From positions 62,001 through 126,000 of the forward strand of contig NZ_JAPVBQ010000004.1 in NCBI RefSeq assembly GCF_026968045.1: a stretch of 64,000 nt of DNA. Reading direction: 5' to 3'. The stretch is from Modestobacter sp. VKM Ac-2977. GTDB lineage: Bacteria > Actinomycetota > Actinomycetes > Mycobacteriales > Geodermatophilaceae. Made by a program: the position numbers and the translations under genes. Of the stretch, positions 17,822-25,970 are shown in pieces. The notes under the pieces are model-generated. The model was not told where the DNA came from. It did not search any database and was given only the letters and a program-made list of their open reading frames with translations. The stretch's first letter is position 1; the number at the start of each line of letters is the position of its first letter.

Positions 17822-20020
17822 TCATGCCTTCTCCAGGTAGGTGGCGCGCTCGTCCAGGGCGAGGGCGGCGACGGCGGCGGCCAGCTCGGGGTGGTCGGCG
17901 AGGCCACGGCCCTGCTCGACCAGCGCCGTGGCCTCGACCCGGGCCTCGGCGATGAGCGCCTCGTCGTGCAGCAGGGACAGCAGCTTCACGTTCGAGCGGC
18001 GGCCGGACTGGGCCGCGCCGAGCACGTCGCCCTCCCGGCGGGTCTCCAGGTCGAGCCGGGCCAGGGCGAAGCCGTCGGTGGTCGAGGCGACCGCGGCCAG
18101 TCGCTGCCCGGTCGGTGAGGTGCTGGGGGCCTCGGTGACCAGCAGGCACAGCCCGGCGTGCTTCCCGCGGGCCACCCGGCCGCGCAGCTGGTGCAGCTGG
18201 CTGACGCCGAACCGGTCGGCGTCCATCACCACCATCACCGTGGCGTTGGGCACGTCGACGCCGACCTCGACCACGGTGGTGGCGACCAGGACGTCGATCT
18301 CCGCGGCGGCGAAGGCGCGCATCCGGGCCTCCTTCTCCTCCGGCGGAATCCGACCGTGCAGCACCTCGACCCGCAGCGCCGACAGCGGGCCGGCGCGCAG
18401 CCCCTCGGCGACGTCGAGCACCGCCAGCGGCGGGCGCTTGTCGCTCGCGCCGGCCTTCTCCTCCTCCGGCGGCGGGGCGCCGTCCGCGCCGTCCGGGCCG
18501 TCGTCGTCCTTGCCGCTGCCGCCGTCGTCGAGGTCGCCGATCCGGGGGCAGACGACGTAGGCCTGCCGGCCGGCGGCGACCTCCTCGCGGACCCGCGCCC
18601 AGGCACGGTCCAGCCAGGCCGGCTTCTCCCCCACCGGCACGACCGAGCTGGAGACCCCACCGCGGCCGGCCGGCAGCTGCCGGAGCGTGGAGGTCTCCAG
18701 GTCGCCGTAGACGGTCATCGCCACGGTGCGCGGGATGGGGGTGGCGGTCATCACCAGCACGTGCGGCGGCTTCGTGCCCTTGGCGCGCAGCGCGTCCCGC
18801 TGTTCCACCCCGAACCGGTGCTGCTCGTCGACGACGACCAGCCCCAGGTCGGCGAACTCCACGCCCTCCTGCAGCAGCGCGTGGGTGCCCACGACGATGC
18901 CGGCGCTGCCGTCGGCGACCGCGGCCCGCGCCTCCCGGCGGACGGCGGCCTTCTGCGAGCCGGTGAGCAGCACCACCCGGGTGCCGGTCGGGTCCCCGTC
19001 GAGCTCGCCGGCCCGCCCCAGCGGGCCCAGGATCGCGGCCAGGCTGCGGGCGTGCTGGGCGGCGAGCACCTCGGTGGGGGCGAGCAGCGCAGCCTGCCCA
19101 CCGGCGTCGACCACCTGGGCCATCGCCCGCAGCGCGACCACCGTCTTGCCCGACCCGACCTCGCCCTGCAGCAGCCGGTTCATCGGCTGCTCACGGGCCA
19201 GCTCGGCGGCCAGCTCCTCCCCGACCTCGCGCTGGCCGTCGGTCAGCGAGAACGGCAGGGCGGCGTCGACCGCGTCCAGCAGCCCACCGCTGCGCGGCGG
19301 CCGGGCGATCCCCGGCTCCAGTGCAGCGGCCCGGCGGCGGGCGGCCAGCGTCGCCTGCAGGACGAGCGCCTCGTCCCACTTCAGCCGCTCGTCGGCCTCG
19401 TCGACCTGCTCCTGGGTCTCCGGCCGGTGCTTCTGCCGCAGCGCCGTGGCCAGGTCGACCAGGCCGTGCCGCTCGCGGACGGGTGCCGGGATCGGGTCGT
19501 CGAGCAGCTGCTCCAGCGAGTGGGCGTCGTCCATCAGCAGCTTGACCGACTTCTGGACCACCCAGCTCGAGACGTCCTTGCTCGCCGGGTAGAGGGGCAC
19601 CATCGCCCGCGCCCAGTCGTCGTCGTCCCCGGTGATGATGTGGCAGTCGGGGTGGGTGAACTGCTTGTCGCCCCGCCACAGCCCCACGGTGCCGGCGAAC
19701 AGCCCCCACTCGCCGACGTCGAGGTGCGCGTGCCGGTTGTTGAAGAAGACCAGCCGCATGCTGCCCGCGCCGTCGCCGACGGTCACCTCGGTGAGGGTCC
19801 CGCGGCGCTGCTGCATCCGCCGGGTGCTCACGCTCTTCACCTGGGCCAGCACGGTCACCCGGTCGCCGACCTCCAGGCCGTCGAGCCGGGTCATCTCCCC
19901 GCGCCGGGCGTAGCGGCGGGGGTAGTGCCGCAGCAGGTCGCGCACCGTGTGCAGCGCCAGCTGCTCGGCCATGACCTTCGCCGTCTTCGGGCCGAGCACC
20001 CGGGTCAGCGGCGTGTCCAT
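17822..20020 (-). CDS. recG: ATP-dependent DNA helicase RecG
   Basis: Branch-migrating helicase that remodels stalled replication forks, 732 residues. An N-terminal OB/wedge domain (to about 230) precedes the helicase core: QGEVGSGKTVVALRA (Walker A), VVVDEQHRFGVEQR (DEQH box) and MTATPIPRTVAMT, then ATTVVEVGVDVPNA and GRVARGKHAGLCLL. An acidic, Gly/Asp/Pro-rich insertion of about 35 residues (DLDDGGSGKDDDGPDGADG) lies between the two helicase lobes. I use ATG at 20020; a GTG at 20032 that overlaps the upstream stop codon is the alternative. Neither has a clear ribosome-binding site. Confidence 0.96.
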   Translation of the reverse strand: MDTPLTRVLGPKTAKVMAEQLALHTVRDLLRHYPRRYARRGEMTRLDGLEVGDRVTVLAQVKSVSTRRMQQRRGTLTEVTVGDGAGSMRLVFFNNRHAHLDVGEWGLFAGTVGLWRGDKQFTHPDCHIITGDDDDWARAMVPLYPASKDVSSWVVQKSVKLLMDDAHSLEQLLDDPIPAPVRERHGLVDLATALRQKHRPETQEQVDEADERLKWDEALVLQATLAARRRAAALEPGIARPPRSGGLLDAVDAALPFSLTDGQREVGEELAAELAREQPMNRLLQGEVGSGKTVVALRAMAQVVDAGGQAALLAPTEVLAAQHARSLAAILGPLGRAGELDGDPTGTRVVLLTGSQKAAVRREARAAVADGSAGIVVGTHALLQEGVEFADLGLVVVDEQHRFGVEQRDALRAKGTKPPHVLVMTATPIPRTVAMTVYGDLETSTLRQLPAGRGGVSSSVVPVGEKPAWLDRAWARVREEVAAGRQAYVVCPRIGDLDDGGSGKDDDGPDGADGAPPPEEEKAGASDKRPPLAVLDVAEGLRAGPLSALRVEVLHGRIPPEEKEARMRAFAAAEIDVLVATTVVEVGVDVPNATVMVVMDADRFGVSQLHQLRGRVARGKHAGLCLLVTEAPSTSPTGQRLAAVASTTDGFALARLDLETRREGDVLGAAQSGRRSNVKLLSLLHDEALIAEARVEATALVEQGRGLADHPELAAAVAALALDERATYLEKA

Positions 20021-20031
20021 GGAGATCGCCA

Positions 20032-21633
20032 CTACTCGACGCCGATCAGCAGGGGCACCGCCCCGGGCCCGCCGGGGTACCGGACCACCTCGACCGTCGG
20101 GTGCACCGCCGAGAGGTGGGCGCACACCGCGTCGCCGAGCGCGAGGTCCTCCCCCACGACGACGGTGGCCATCTCCCCGCCCGCCGACAGCAGCCGGTCC
20201 AGCAGGTCCCGGGCGACGGTCACCGGGTCGGCACCGATCACGACGACGTCACCCTCCGCGCTGCCCAGCACGTCCCCGGGCGCGCAGCGGCCGGCCGAGG
20301 TGAGCGCCTCCTGCTCGGCGACGGTCACCTCCGCCCACCGGGTCGCGGCCGCGGCCTCGGCCATGGCGATGACGTCGTCACCGAACCGACGGGCCGGGTC
20401 GGCGACGGCGAGCGCCGCGAGGCCCTGCACGGCCGACCGGGTGGGGACGACCACGACGTCCCGGCCCTGCTCGCGGGCCCGGTCGGCGGCGCGGGCGGTG
20501 ACCGCGGTGACCTCCCAGTGGTTGGGCAGCACGACGACCTGCTCCGCCCCGGTGTCCAGCACCGCCTGCAGGACGGCGTCCTCGTCGACAGCGTCGACCG
20601 GCGCGGTCAGCACGGTGACCCCCTCGGTGCCGAAGAGCTCGGCGAGCCCACCGGAACAGGCCAGCGCGAGGACGGCGCGCGTCCCTGCGGCAGCGGCCGG
20701 CGCTCGCACCGGCGCCAGCGGGGTCACCGAGATCCGGTGCGGCCGACCGGCCTCGATCCCCGCCTCCACCGCCGCGCCGACGTCGCTCACGTGGACGTGC
20801 ACGTTCCACTCCCGGCCGTCCGGGGTGTCGACCCCGACGACGACCAGGCAGTCGCCCAGCTCGGCCAGCCGGGCCTGCAGCCGGGCGACGGCGGCGTCGT
20901 CGGAGTCGGCGAGGAGGAACTGCACCTCACTGCCCGGCCCTGGCGCGGGGGCGGCCGGCACCGACCACGGTGACCGGCGGGGACGGGCGGGCCGCCCGTC
21001 CAGCGGCGCGCGGACCGGCGTCGTACCGGTGACCGTGCCGACCAGCGCGTCGAGCACCAGACACCAGCCGGCACCCCCGGCGTCGACCACCCCGGCGTCG
21101 CGCAGCGCGGCCAGCTGGCCGGTGGTCGCCCGCAGCGCGGTGAGCGCGCCCTCGGCTGCTGCCCGGACGACGTCGGCCAGCCCGGCCTGCCCGTCGGCGA
21201 CGGCGGCCGTCGCTGCGTCGGCGCCGGCCCGGGCCACGGTGAGGAAGGTGCCCTCCTCCGGATCGGCGACCGCGGCGTAGGCGGCGCCGGCGGCCGCGGC
21301 CAGCGCATCGGCGAACACCGGCCCGTCGACGCGTGGGGCGCCGGCCAGCCCGTCGGCGAGGCCGCGCAGCAGCTGCGCCAGGATCGCCCCGGAGTTGCCC
21401 CGGGCGCCCAGCACCGCGCCGCGCGCCAGCACGCTCCACGCGGACTCGGTGCCGTCGGCGCTGGTCAGCGCCGCGTCCCCGGCCTGGGCGGTCATCAGCA
21501 GGTTGGTGCCGGTGTCCCCGTCGGGGACGGGGAAGACGTTCAGTTCGTCGAGCCGACCACGCGCCTGCGTCAGCGTGTCGACGACGGCGGAGCTCCACCG
21601 GCCGACCGCGGCCTCGTCCAGCGCCTCCAGCAC
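20032..21633 (-). CDS. DAK2-domain protein, YloV/FakA family
   Basis: About 533 residues. The N-terminal DhaL-like ATP-binding domain carries NVFPVPDGDTGTNLLMT and GARGNSGAILAQLLRG, whose Asp residues bind Mg-ATP in dihydroxyacetone kinase and in the fatty-acid kinase FakA. The C-terminal part (about 260-530) matches the YloV region. FakA phosphorylates fatty acids bound to FakB in Firmicutes; whether this protein does so is not known, and no FakB (DegV) gene is adjacent. The start is uncertain: GTG at 21633 begins LEALDEAAVGRW, which fits the family, and GTG at 21657 or 21663 are alternatives. It is followed directly by recG. Confidence 0.85.
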   Translation of the reverse strand: MLEALDEAAVGRWSSAVVDTLTQARGRLDELNVFPVPDGDTGTNLLMTAQAGDAALTSADGTESAWSVLARGAVLGARGNSGAILAQLLRGLADGLAGAPRVDGPVFADALAAAAGAAYAAVADPEEGTFLTVARAGADAATAAVADGQAGLADVVRAAAEGALTALRATTGQLAALRDAGVVDAGGAGWCLVLDALVGTVTGTTPVRAPLDGRPARPRRSPWSVPAAPAPGPGSEVQFLLADSDDAAVARLQARLAELGDCLVVVGVDTPDGREWNVHVHVSDVGAAVEAGIEAGRPHRISVTPLAPVRAPAAAAGTRAVLALACSGGLAELFGTEGVTVLTAPVDAVDEDAVLQAVLDTGAEQVVVLPNHWEVTAVTARAADRAREQGRDVVVVPTRSAVQGLAALAVADPARRFGDDVIAMAEAAAATRWAEVTVAEQEALTSAGRCAPGDVLGSAEGDVVVIGADPVTVARDLLDRLLSAGGEMATVVVGEDLALGDAVCAHLSAVHPTVEVVRYPGGPGAVPLLIGVE

Positions 21634-21855
21634 GTGCCGGAGGGTACCGGGGCCCACCGACACGACCCGGCGCCCAGGACCTCCCGCTGCCGCCCCGGCC
21701 CCCGGGGACGGGGCGGTCCGACACGGCAGGGGAGCACCGGCTACAGTGGTCTCCAGTTGTGCGTGGCTGGACCATGCCCTGGGCTCTCGCCTCGGGTCTC
21801 CGCCGAGCACCGCGACCTGACTTCAGCTGGACCAATTCTCTGGGAGTGATCGACC

Positions 21856-22047
21856 GTGGCTGCCGTGTGCGATGTGTGTGGCAAGGGCCCCGGTTTCGGC
21901 ATGTCGGTGTCGCACTCGCACCGCCGCACGCCGCGCCGTTGGAACCCGAACATCCAGTCCGTCCGTGCCGCGCTGACCGGCGGTGGCCGCCAGCGCATGA
22001 ACGTCTGCACCTCGTGCATCCGCGCGGGCAAGGTCGCTCGGGCCTGA
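21856..22047 (+). CDS. rpmB: 50S ribosomal protein L28
   Basis: Ribosomal protein of 63 residues beginning MAAVCDVCGKGPGFGMSVSH. Four cysteines in two CxxC pairs (CDVC and CTSC) show the zinc-binding form. GTG at 21856 has GGGAG at the expected distance. It is divergent from the DAK2/recG run and ends in a very strong terminator. Confidence 0.97.
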   Translation: MAAVCDVCGKGPGFGMSVSHSHRRTPRRWNPNIQSVRAALTGGGRQRMNVCTSCIRAGKVARA

Positions 22048-22073
22048 GAGAGGCCTGGCAAGACTGAGCTGAC

Positions 22074-22107
22074 AAGACCCCGGAGGTCCTCGGACCTCCG
22101 GGGTCTT
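22074..22107 (+). terminator. Strong bidirectional terminator between rpmB and the cytidylate-kinase-like gene
   Basis: A perfect 16-bp inverted repeat (AAGACCCCGGAGGTCC and its complement) with a 2-nt nominal loop stands 26 bp past the rpmB stop. It ends in TTCTC on the plus strand and serves the convergent gene ending at 22126 equally well. Confidence 0.9.
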
Positions 22108-22125
22108 CTCGTGTTCCCGGGCGGC

Positions 22126-22752
22126 TCAGCGGCCGATCCCGCGAGCCTGGGCCGCGGTCACCACCAGGTCGACCACGGTGGCGTGCGGCAGCGCCGTGCT
22201 GTCCACCACCAGGTGGTAGTGCCGGGCCTCCGCCGGATCGCAGCGGTAGAAGTGCCGCACGTAGGCCGTCCGGGCGGCGTCGGCGGCCTCCTGCTCCCGG
22301 CGCACCTCCTCGACGGGCAGGTCCAGGTGCTCGACCGCGGCGGCCAGCCTGCGCTCCGGCGGGCCGTCCAACCGCACGTGCAGGACGTCGGGCCGGTCGT
22401 GCAGCACCATCGCCCCTGCCCGGCCCAGGACGACGCCCCCCGGACCGGCGGCGATCTCGGTCAGCACCCACTCGGTCTGCTGCCGGTAGGCCCGCTCGTC
22501 GGGCAGCGCCCCGGTGGGCAGCACCCCGCCCACCGGGTCGGGCATCGTGCCCAGCGAGCTGACCAGCCGCCACAGCCCGCGGGTGATGGTCTCGTCGTTG
22601 GCCTCGGCCTCGGCCACCGGCACCCCGAGCCGACCCGCCACCTGAGCCGGGATGACCCGGTCGTGGAAGGGCAGGCCGAGCCGCTCGGCGACGGCCGGGG
22701 CGATCTCCGCGCCGCCGGCGCCGAAGGACGCCGAGAAGGTCACGACGCCCAT
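22126..22752 (-). CDS. Cytidylate kinase-like family protein
   Basis: P-loop kinase-like protein of 208 residues. The N-terminus TFSASFGAGGAEIAPAVAERLG is the AAA/cytidylate-kinase-like P-loop of PF13189, with no classical GKS/T lysine. LGRAGAMVLHDRP and HVRLDGPPERR follow, and the end is DPAEARHYHLVVDSTAL, the usual family layout. Its substrate is unknown and need not be CMP. It overlaps the upstream GNAT gene by 13 bp. Confidence 0.8.
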   Translation of the reverse strand: MGVVTFSASFGAGGAEIAPAVAERLGLPFHDRVIPAQVAGRLGVPVAEAEANDETITRGLWRLVSSLGTMPDPVGGVLPTGALPDERAYRQQTEWVLTEIAAGPGGVVLGRAGAMVLHDRPDVLHVRLDGPPERRLAAAVEHLDLPVEEVRREQEAADAARTAYVRHFYRCDPAEARHYHLVVDSTALPHATVVDLVVTAAQARGIGR

Positions 22753-23243
22753 GCGTCCTCCTCCGGTGCGGGCCGGTCGGCACCCAGCTCCTTGCCGAGG
22801 AAGACCGCCTCGGGCGAGTCCGCGTAGATGCCGTAGCCGGCCACCGCCGTGTACCCCGCCCGGTCGTAGAGCGCCAGGGCCTCCGGCTGCCGGTCACCGG
22901 AGTTCAGCAGCAGCCGCTCGTGCCCTGCTGCGGCCGCGGTGCGCTCCAACTCGGCCAGCAACAGCGCCGCCACCCCCCGGCGCCGGAAGCCGGGCTCCAC
23001 GTACATCCGCTTGAGTTCGGCCACCCCGTGACCGTGCGCCCGCCAGCCACCGCAGCCGGCCGGCACCCCGCCGACCTCGGCGACCAGGAACAGCCCCAGC
23101 GGCGGGGAGAACTCCGCCGGGTCCACCACGGCGGCGTCCCGGCCGCCGTACCGGACGACGTACTCCTGCTGCACCCGCTCGATCAGGTGCTGGGCCACCG
23201 GGTCCGCGTACCCGACGGCGCGCAGCTCAGCCGAAGTGGACAT
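22740..23243 (-). CDS. GNAT family N-acetyltransferase
   Basis: Acetyl-CoA-dependent acyltransferase fold of 167 residues. The core reads LKRMYVEPGFRRRGVAALLLAELE, where RRRGVA is the acetyl-CoA loop, followed by LNSGDRQPEALALYDRAGYTAV. ATG at 23243 is preferred over the longer frame, which would run far into thiL. It overlaps thiL by 17 bp upstream and the kinase-like gene by 13 bp downstream, so the three are coupled. The substrate is unknown. Confidence 0.88.
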   Translation of the reverse strand: MSTSAELRAVGYADPVAQHLIERVQQEYVVRYGGRDAAVVDPAEFSPPLGLFLVAEVGGVPAGCGGWRAHGHGVAELKRMYVEPGFRRRGVAALLLAELERTAAAAGHERLLLNSGDRQPEALALYDRAGYTAVAGYGIYADSPEAVFLGKELGADRPAPEEDAWAS

Positions 23244-24267
23244 GCCCCGCCCCCTCCCCCAGTTCCTCGGCAACCCGGCTCGCGGGCACCCCGTCCACCT
23301 GCACCCCCGGCCCGTCGTCGGCCGGCTCGTGCACCGCGCCGACGACCGTCCAGCCGTCCGGCAGGTCCACCCCGGCCGGGAAGGTGGCCACCAGCGCGTG
23401 GTCCTCACCGCCGGTCAGCACCCATGCCATCGGGTCACCGCCCAGCGCTGCCGCGACCTGCGGGAGCGGTCCGGCCGGGTCGACGAACGCCTGCTGCAGC
23501 GCGGCCCGGTCCAGCTCGATCACCACCCCACTGTCGGCGGCCAGGTGACCGGCGTCGGCGAACAGCCCGTCACTGGTGTCGCACATCGCGGTCGCCCCGG
23601 CGTCCGCGGCGGCCGGGCCGGCGGCGTAGGGCGGGGTCGGCCGGCGGTGCGCGCGCACGGCGGCGATCGGCGAGGAGAAGCCCCGGCGCAGCACGGCCAG
23701 CCCGCAGGCCGACCAGCCCAGCCGCCCGGCGACGGCGACGACGTCCCCCGGACGGGCGCCGCTGCGCAGCACCGGTGCGCGACCACCCAGGTCGCCCAGC
23801 GCCGTCACCGACAGCACGACGGCCTGGGAGTCCGGCGCACTGGCCGAGGTGTCCCCGCCGACCACGGCCGCACCGAAGGGGGCGCACTCGGCGGCCATCC
23901 CGACGGCGACGTCCTCCAGCCAGGCGGTCGGGGTGCCCGCCGGGCAGGCGAGCCCGACCAGCAGAGCGGTCGGCACGGCGCCCATGGCGGCGATGTCGGC
24001 CAGGTTCGCGGCGGCCGCCTTGTGCCCCACGTCCTCGGCGGAGGACCAGTCGCGGCGGAAGTGCCGCCCCTCCACCAGGACGTCGGTGCAGGCGACCACC
24101 CGGCCGTCGGGGGTGCGCAGCACCGCGGCGTCGTCGCCTGGGCCCACGTCGGCCACCGCGGCGGCACCGGAGCGGGCCACGACCCGGTCGATGACGGCGA
24201 ACTCCCCGACCGCGCCGACGCTGTCGTCCGGGTCGGGCCGGAGGCCCAGGGGGCGGGGCCGAGTCAT
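23227..24267 (-). CDS. thiL: Thiamine-monophosphate kinase
   Basis: Last step of thiamine diphosphate synthesis (ThMP plus ATP gives ThDP), 346 residues. ATP/Mg motifs are VGPGDDAAVLR, CTDVLVEGRHF, HKAAAANLADIAAMGA, VVGGDTSASA and CDTSDGLFADAGHLA, all as in ThiL. The product is the cofactor for the decarboxylase-like enzyme encoded at 47.4-49.0 kb, though the two are not linked genetically. It is divergent from the AsnC-domain gene. Confidence 0.96.
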   Translation of the reverse strand: MTRPRPLGLRPDPDDSVGAVGEFAVIDRVVARSGAAAVADVGPGDDAAVLRTPDGRVVACTDVLVEGRHFRRDWSSAEDVGHKAAAANLADIAAMGAVPTALLVGLACPAGTPTAWLEDVAVGMAAECAPFGAAVVGGDTSASAPDSQAVVLSVTALGDLGGRAPVLRSGARPGDVVAVAGRLGWSACGLAVLRRGFSSPIAAVRAHRRPTPPYAAGPAAADAGATAMCDTSDGLFADAGHLAADSGVVIELDRAALQQAFVDPAGPLPQVAAALGGDPMAWVLTGGEDHALVATFPAGVDLPDGWTVVGAVHEPADDGPGVQVDGVPASRVAEELGEGAGHVHFG

Positions 24268-24389
24268 CGGTCACTCCCCCCGACTGGGGTACGTTGCCGA
24301 TCGGCCCGCTGCTCGGCAGGCCGGTCGCACCCCCAGCCGTTGCCGACGTGCCAGCCGGCGTCGAAGCACTGCCCGAGGAAGGTCAACCC

Positions 24390-24623
24390 GTGGTCCACGC
24401 CTACATCCTGATCCAGACCGAAGTCGGCAAGGCAGCCGCGGTCGCCGCGAGCATCAGCGAGATCGCCGGCGTGACCAAGGCAGAGGACGTCACCGGCCCC
24501 TACGACGTCATCGTGCGGGCCGAGGCGAACACCGTCGACGAGCTCGGCCGGCTCGTGGTGGCCCGGGTGCAGTCGGTCGACGGGATCACCCGCACGCTGA
24601 CCTGCCCCGTCGTCAACCTCTGA
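24390..24623 (+). CDS. AsnC/Lrp ligand-binding domain protein without HTH
   Basis: A 77-residue protein consisting only of the Lrp/AsnC effector-binding (RAM) domain: VVHAYILIQTEVGKAAAVAA, then YDVIVRAEANTVDELGRLV and ending TRTLTCPVVNL. There is no DNA-binding domain. GTG at 24390 has AGGAAGG about 7 nt upstream. Stand-alone RAM proteins assemble like Lrp and may bind amino acids or modulate full-length regulators. The gene next to thiL and DUF3515 is a common actinobacterial position. Confidence 0.85.
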   Translation: MVHAYILIQTEVGKAAAVAASISEIAGVTKAEDVTGPYDVIVRAEANTVDELGRLVVARVQSVDGITRTLTCPVVNL

Positions 24624-24628
24624 GCCGC

Positions 24629-25243
24629 TTGAGCACCCCCGCCCCCGACCAGCCCGCCGCGCCGCCTCCCGACCCGTTGCGGCGGGCGGCGCTGATCGCC
24701 ACCGCCGTCCTGGTGCCGCTGGTGGTCGCCCTGCTGGTCCTGGTGAACGTGGTCGGCCGCGACGCCGAGGACGAGCCGGGCGCGGTCGCGGAGATCTCCG
24801 GCACGACCTCGGCGCCGCGTGCCGACCTGCCCCCGCTGCCCGTCGAGACCCCGCCGATCACCCCCGAGGCCGACCTGGCCTGCCCGGCGCTGATGGGCCA
24901 GCTGCCGCTGGAGCTGGCCGAGGAGACGTCGCGCCCGGTCGACTCCGACAGCCCGTTCGCCTACGCCTGGGGCGACCCCGCGACCGTGCTGGTCTGCGGC
25001 GCCGAACCACCGGCCGGCTACGTGGTGGGCGGACCGCAGACGCTGGTGGTCTCCGGGGTGGAGTGGTTCGTCGACACCACCGACCCCGACGTCTACGTGT
25101 GGACGACGGTCGACCGCAACGTCCCGGTCCAGGTGCGCGTGCCGGTCAGCTCCGACAGCGCCGCCCCCACCGCGCTCAGCCCGCTCATCGCCGGCTCGAT
25201 CCCCTACACCGAACCGACGCCGGCGCCGCTGCCCGCCGACTGA
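24629..25243 (+). CDS. DUF3515 family membrane-anchored protein
   Basis: About 204 residues with one N-terminal membrane helix (AALIATAVLVPLVVALLVLVNVV, about 18-40), a Pro/Thr-rich linker and an extracytoplasmic domain with CPALMGQLP and VLVCGAEPPAGY, whose two cysteines may pair. TTG at 24629 is the only suitable start after the previous stop, 5 bp away. The family is actinobacterial, sits beside thiL (Rv2980 in M. tuberculosis) and has no known function. Confidence 0.8.
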   Translation: MSTPAPDQPAAPPPDPLRRAALIATAVLVPLVVALLVLVNVVGRDAEDEPGAVAEISGTTSAPRADLPPLPVETPPITPEADLACPALMGQLPLELAEETSRPVDSDSPFAYAWGDPATVLVCGAEPPAGYVVGGPQTLVVSGVEWFVDTTDPDVYVWTTVDRNVPVQVRVPVSSDSAAPTALSPLIAGSIPYTEPTPAPLPAD

Positions 25244-25261
25244 GGAAGGAGCTCCGTGCCC

Positions 25262-25287
25262 CCCGCCACTCGCGCGCTCGCGGCGGG
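25262..25287. terminator. Possible terminator between convergent DUF3515 and lipoprotein genes
   Basis: CCCGCC and GGCGGG pair across a GC-rich 14-nt loop in the 70-bp gap between two convergent genes. Outer bases CCGTGC and GCACGG can extend the structure. There is no U-run. Confidence 0.4.
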
Positions 25288-25313
25288 ACCCTGCACGGGG
25301 GCCACCGCTCCGT

Positions 25314-25970
25314 TCAGCCGGCCGGGAGCCGGGCGAGCTGCGCGGTGGTGACCGCTGCCAGCTCGCGTCGGGCGTCCTCCGGGGTGTCCCCGACGGCCGC
25401 GACCGCGACGGTGAACACCCCGGCCGAGCACCAGGCGAAGGCGGCCGGGCCGGCCATCCGGTGCTCCGGCGCCGGGTCGTCCTGGGCCAGCAGCACGCAG
25501 TCGTCCGGCAGCCCGCTCGGGGAGCGGTCCAGCACACCGCCGTAGTGCTCGGCGTCGTTGCGGGCCAGGTCGTCGGCGTAGGTGACCGCGCCGGACGGGT
25601 CGGCGAACTGGTCGAGGAAGACGCTGGTCAGCTCCTCCTCCGACCGCCAGAAGCGCTCCCAGCCACGGGTGTACCCGTAGTCGGCGAGCACCTCCTGCTC
25701 GCGCTCCGCGTCCTGCCCGTAGCGGGCGACGTCGTCGATCGTCTTCTCCCCCGCCGGCGGGTCCAGCTCGTCGTCGGGCACCCGCGGCAGCCCGGACGGG
25801 ACGTCGTCGACCAGCAGCGCCTCCAGCTCGGCCGGGCTGGCCGGGATCGCCGCCGTCGTCGCGGCCTCCGGTGCCGGTACGGCCTCCGAGGACGAGCAGC
25901 CGGCGCACACCGGGGCGACCAACAGCAGCACTGCCGCCGTGGCGCCCGGCAGCAGCCGCCGGGAGGTCAT
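25314..25970 (-). CDS. Putative lipoprotein, unrecognised family
   Basis: A 218-residue exported protein. The N-terminus TSRRLLPGATAAVLLLVAPVCAGC is a lipoprotein signal peptide with lipobox VCAGC, Cys near residue 24. A Ser/Ala/Pro linker follows, then a mixed domain with VDDVPSGLPRVPDDELDPP, SVFLDQFADPSGA and FAWCSAGVFTVAVAAVGDT. I do not recognise a family. Its ATG overlaps the ddl stop (ATGA), so it is made with Ddl and may act at the cell envelope. Confidence 0.75.
   Translation of the reverse strand: MTSRRLLPGATAAVLLLVAPVCAGCSSSEAVPAPEAATTAAIPASPAELEALLVDDVPSGLPRVPDDELDPPAGEKTIDDVARYGQDAEREQEVLADYGYTRGWERFWRSEEELTSVFLDQFADPSGAVTYADDLARNDAEHYGGVLDRSPSGLPDDCVLLAQDDPAPEHRMAGPAAFAWCSAGVFTVAVAAVGDTPEDARRELAAVTTAQLARLPAG

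Noticed and set aside
22126-22752. Cytidylate kinase Cmk proper
   Set aside because: It lacks the classical P-loop lysine and the CMP-binding motifs; only the related family fits.
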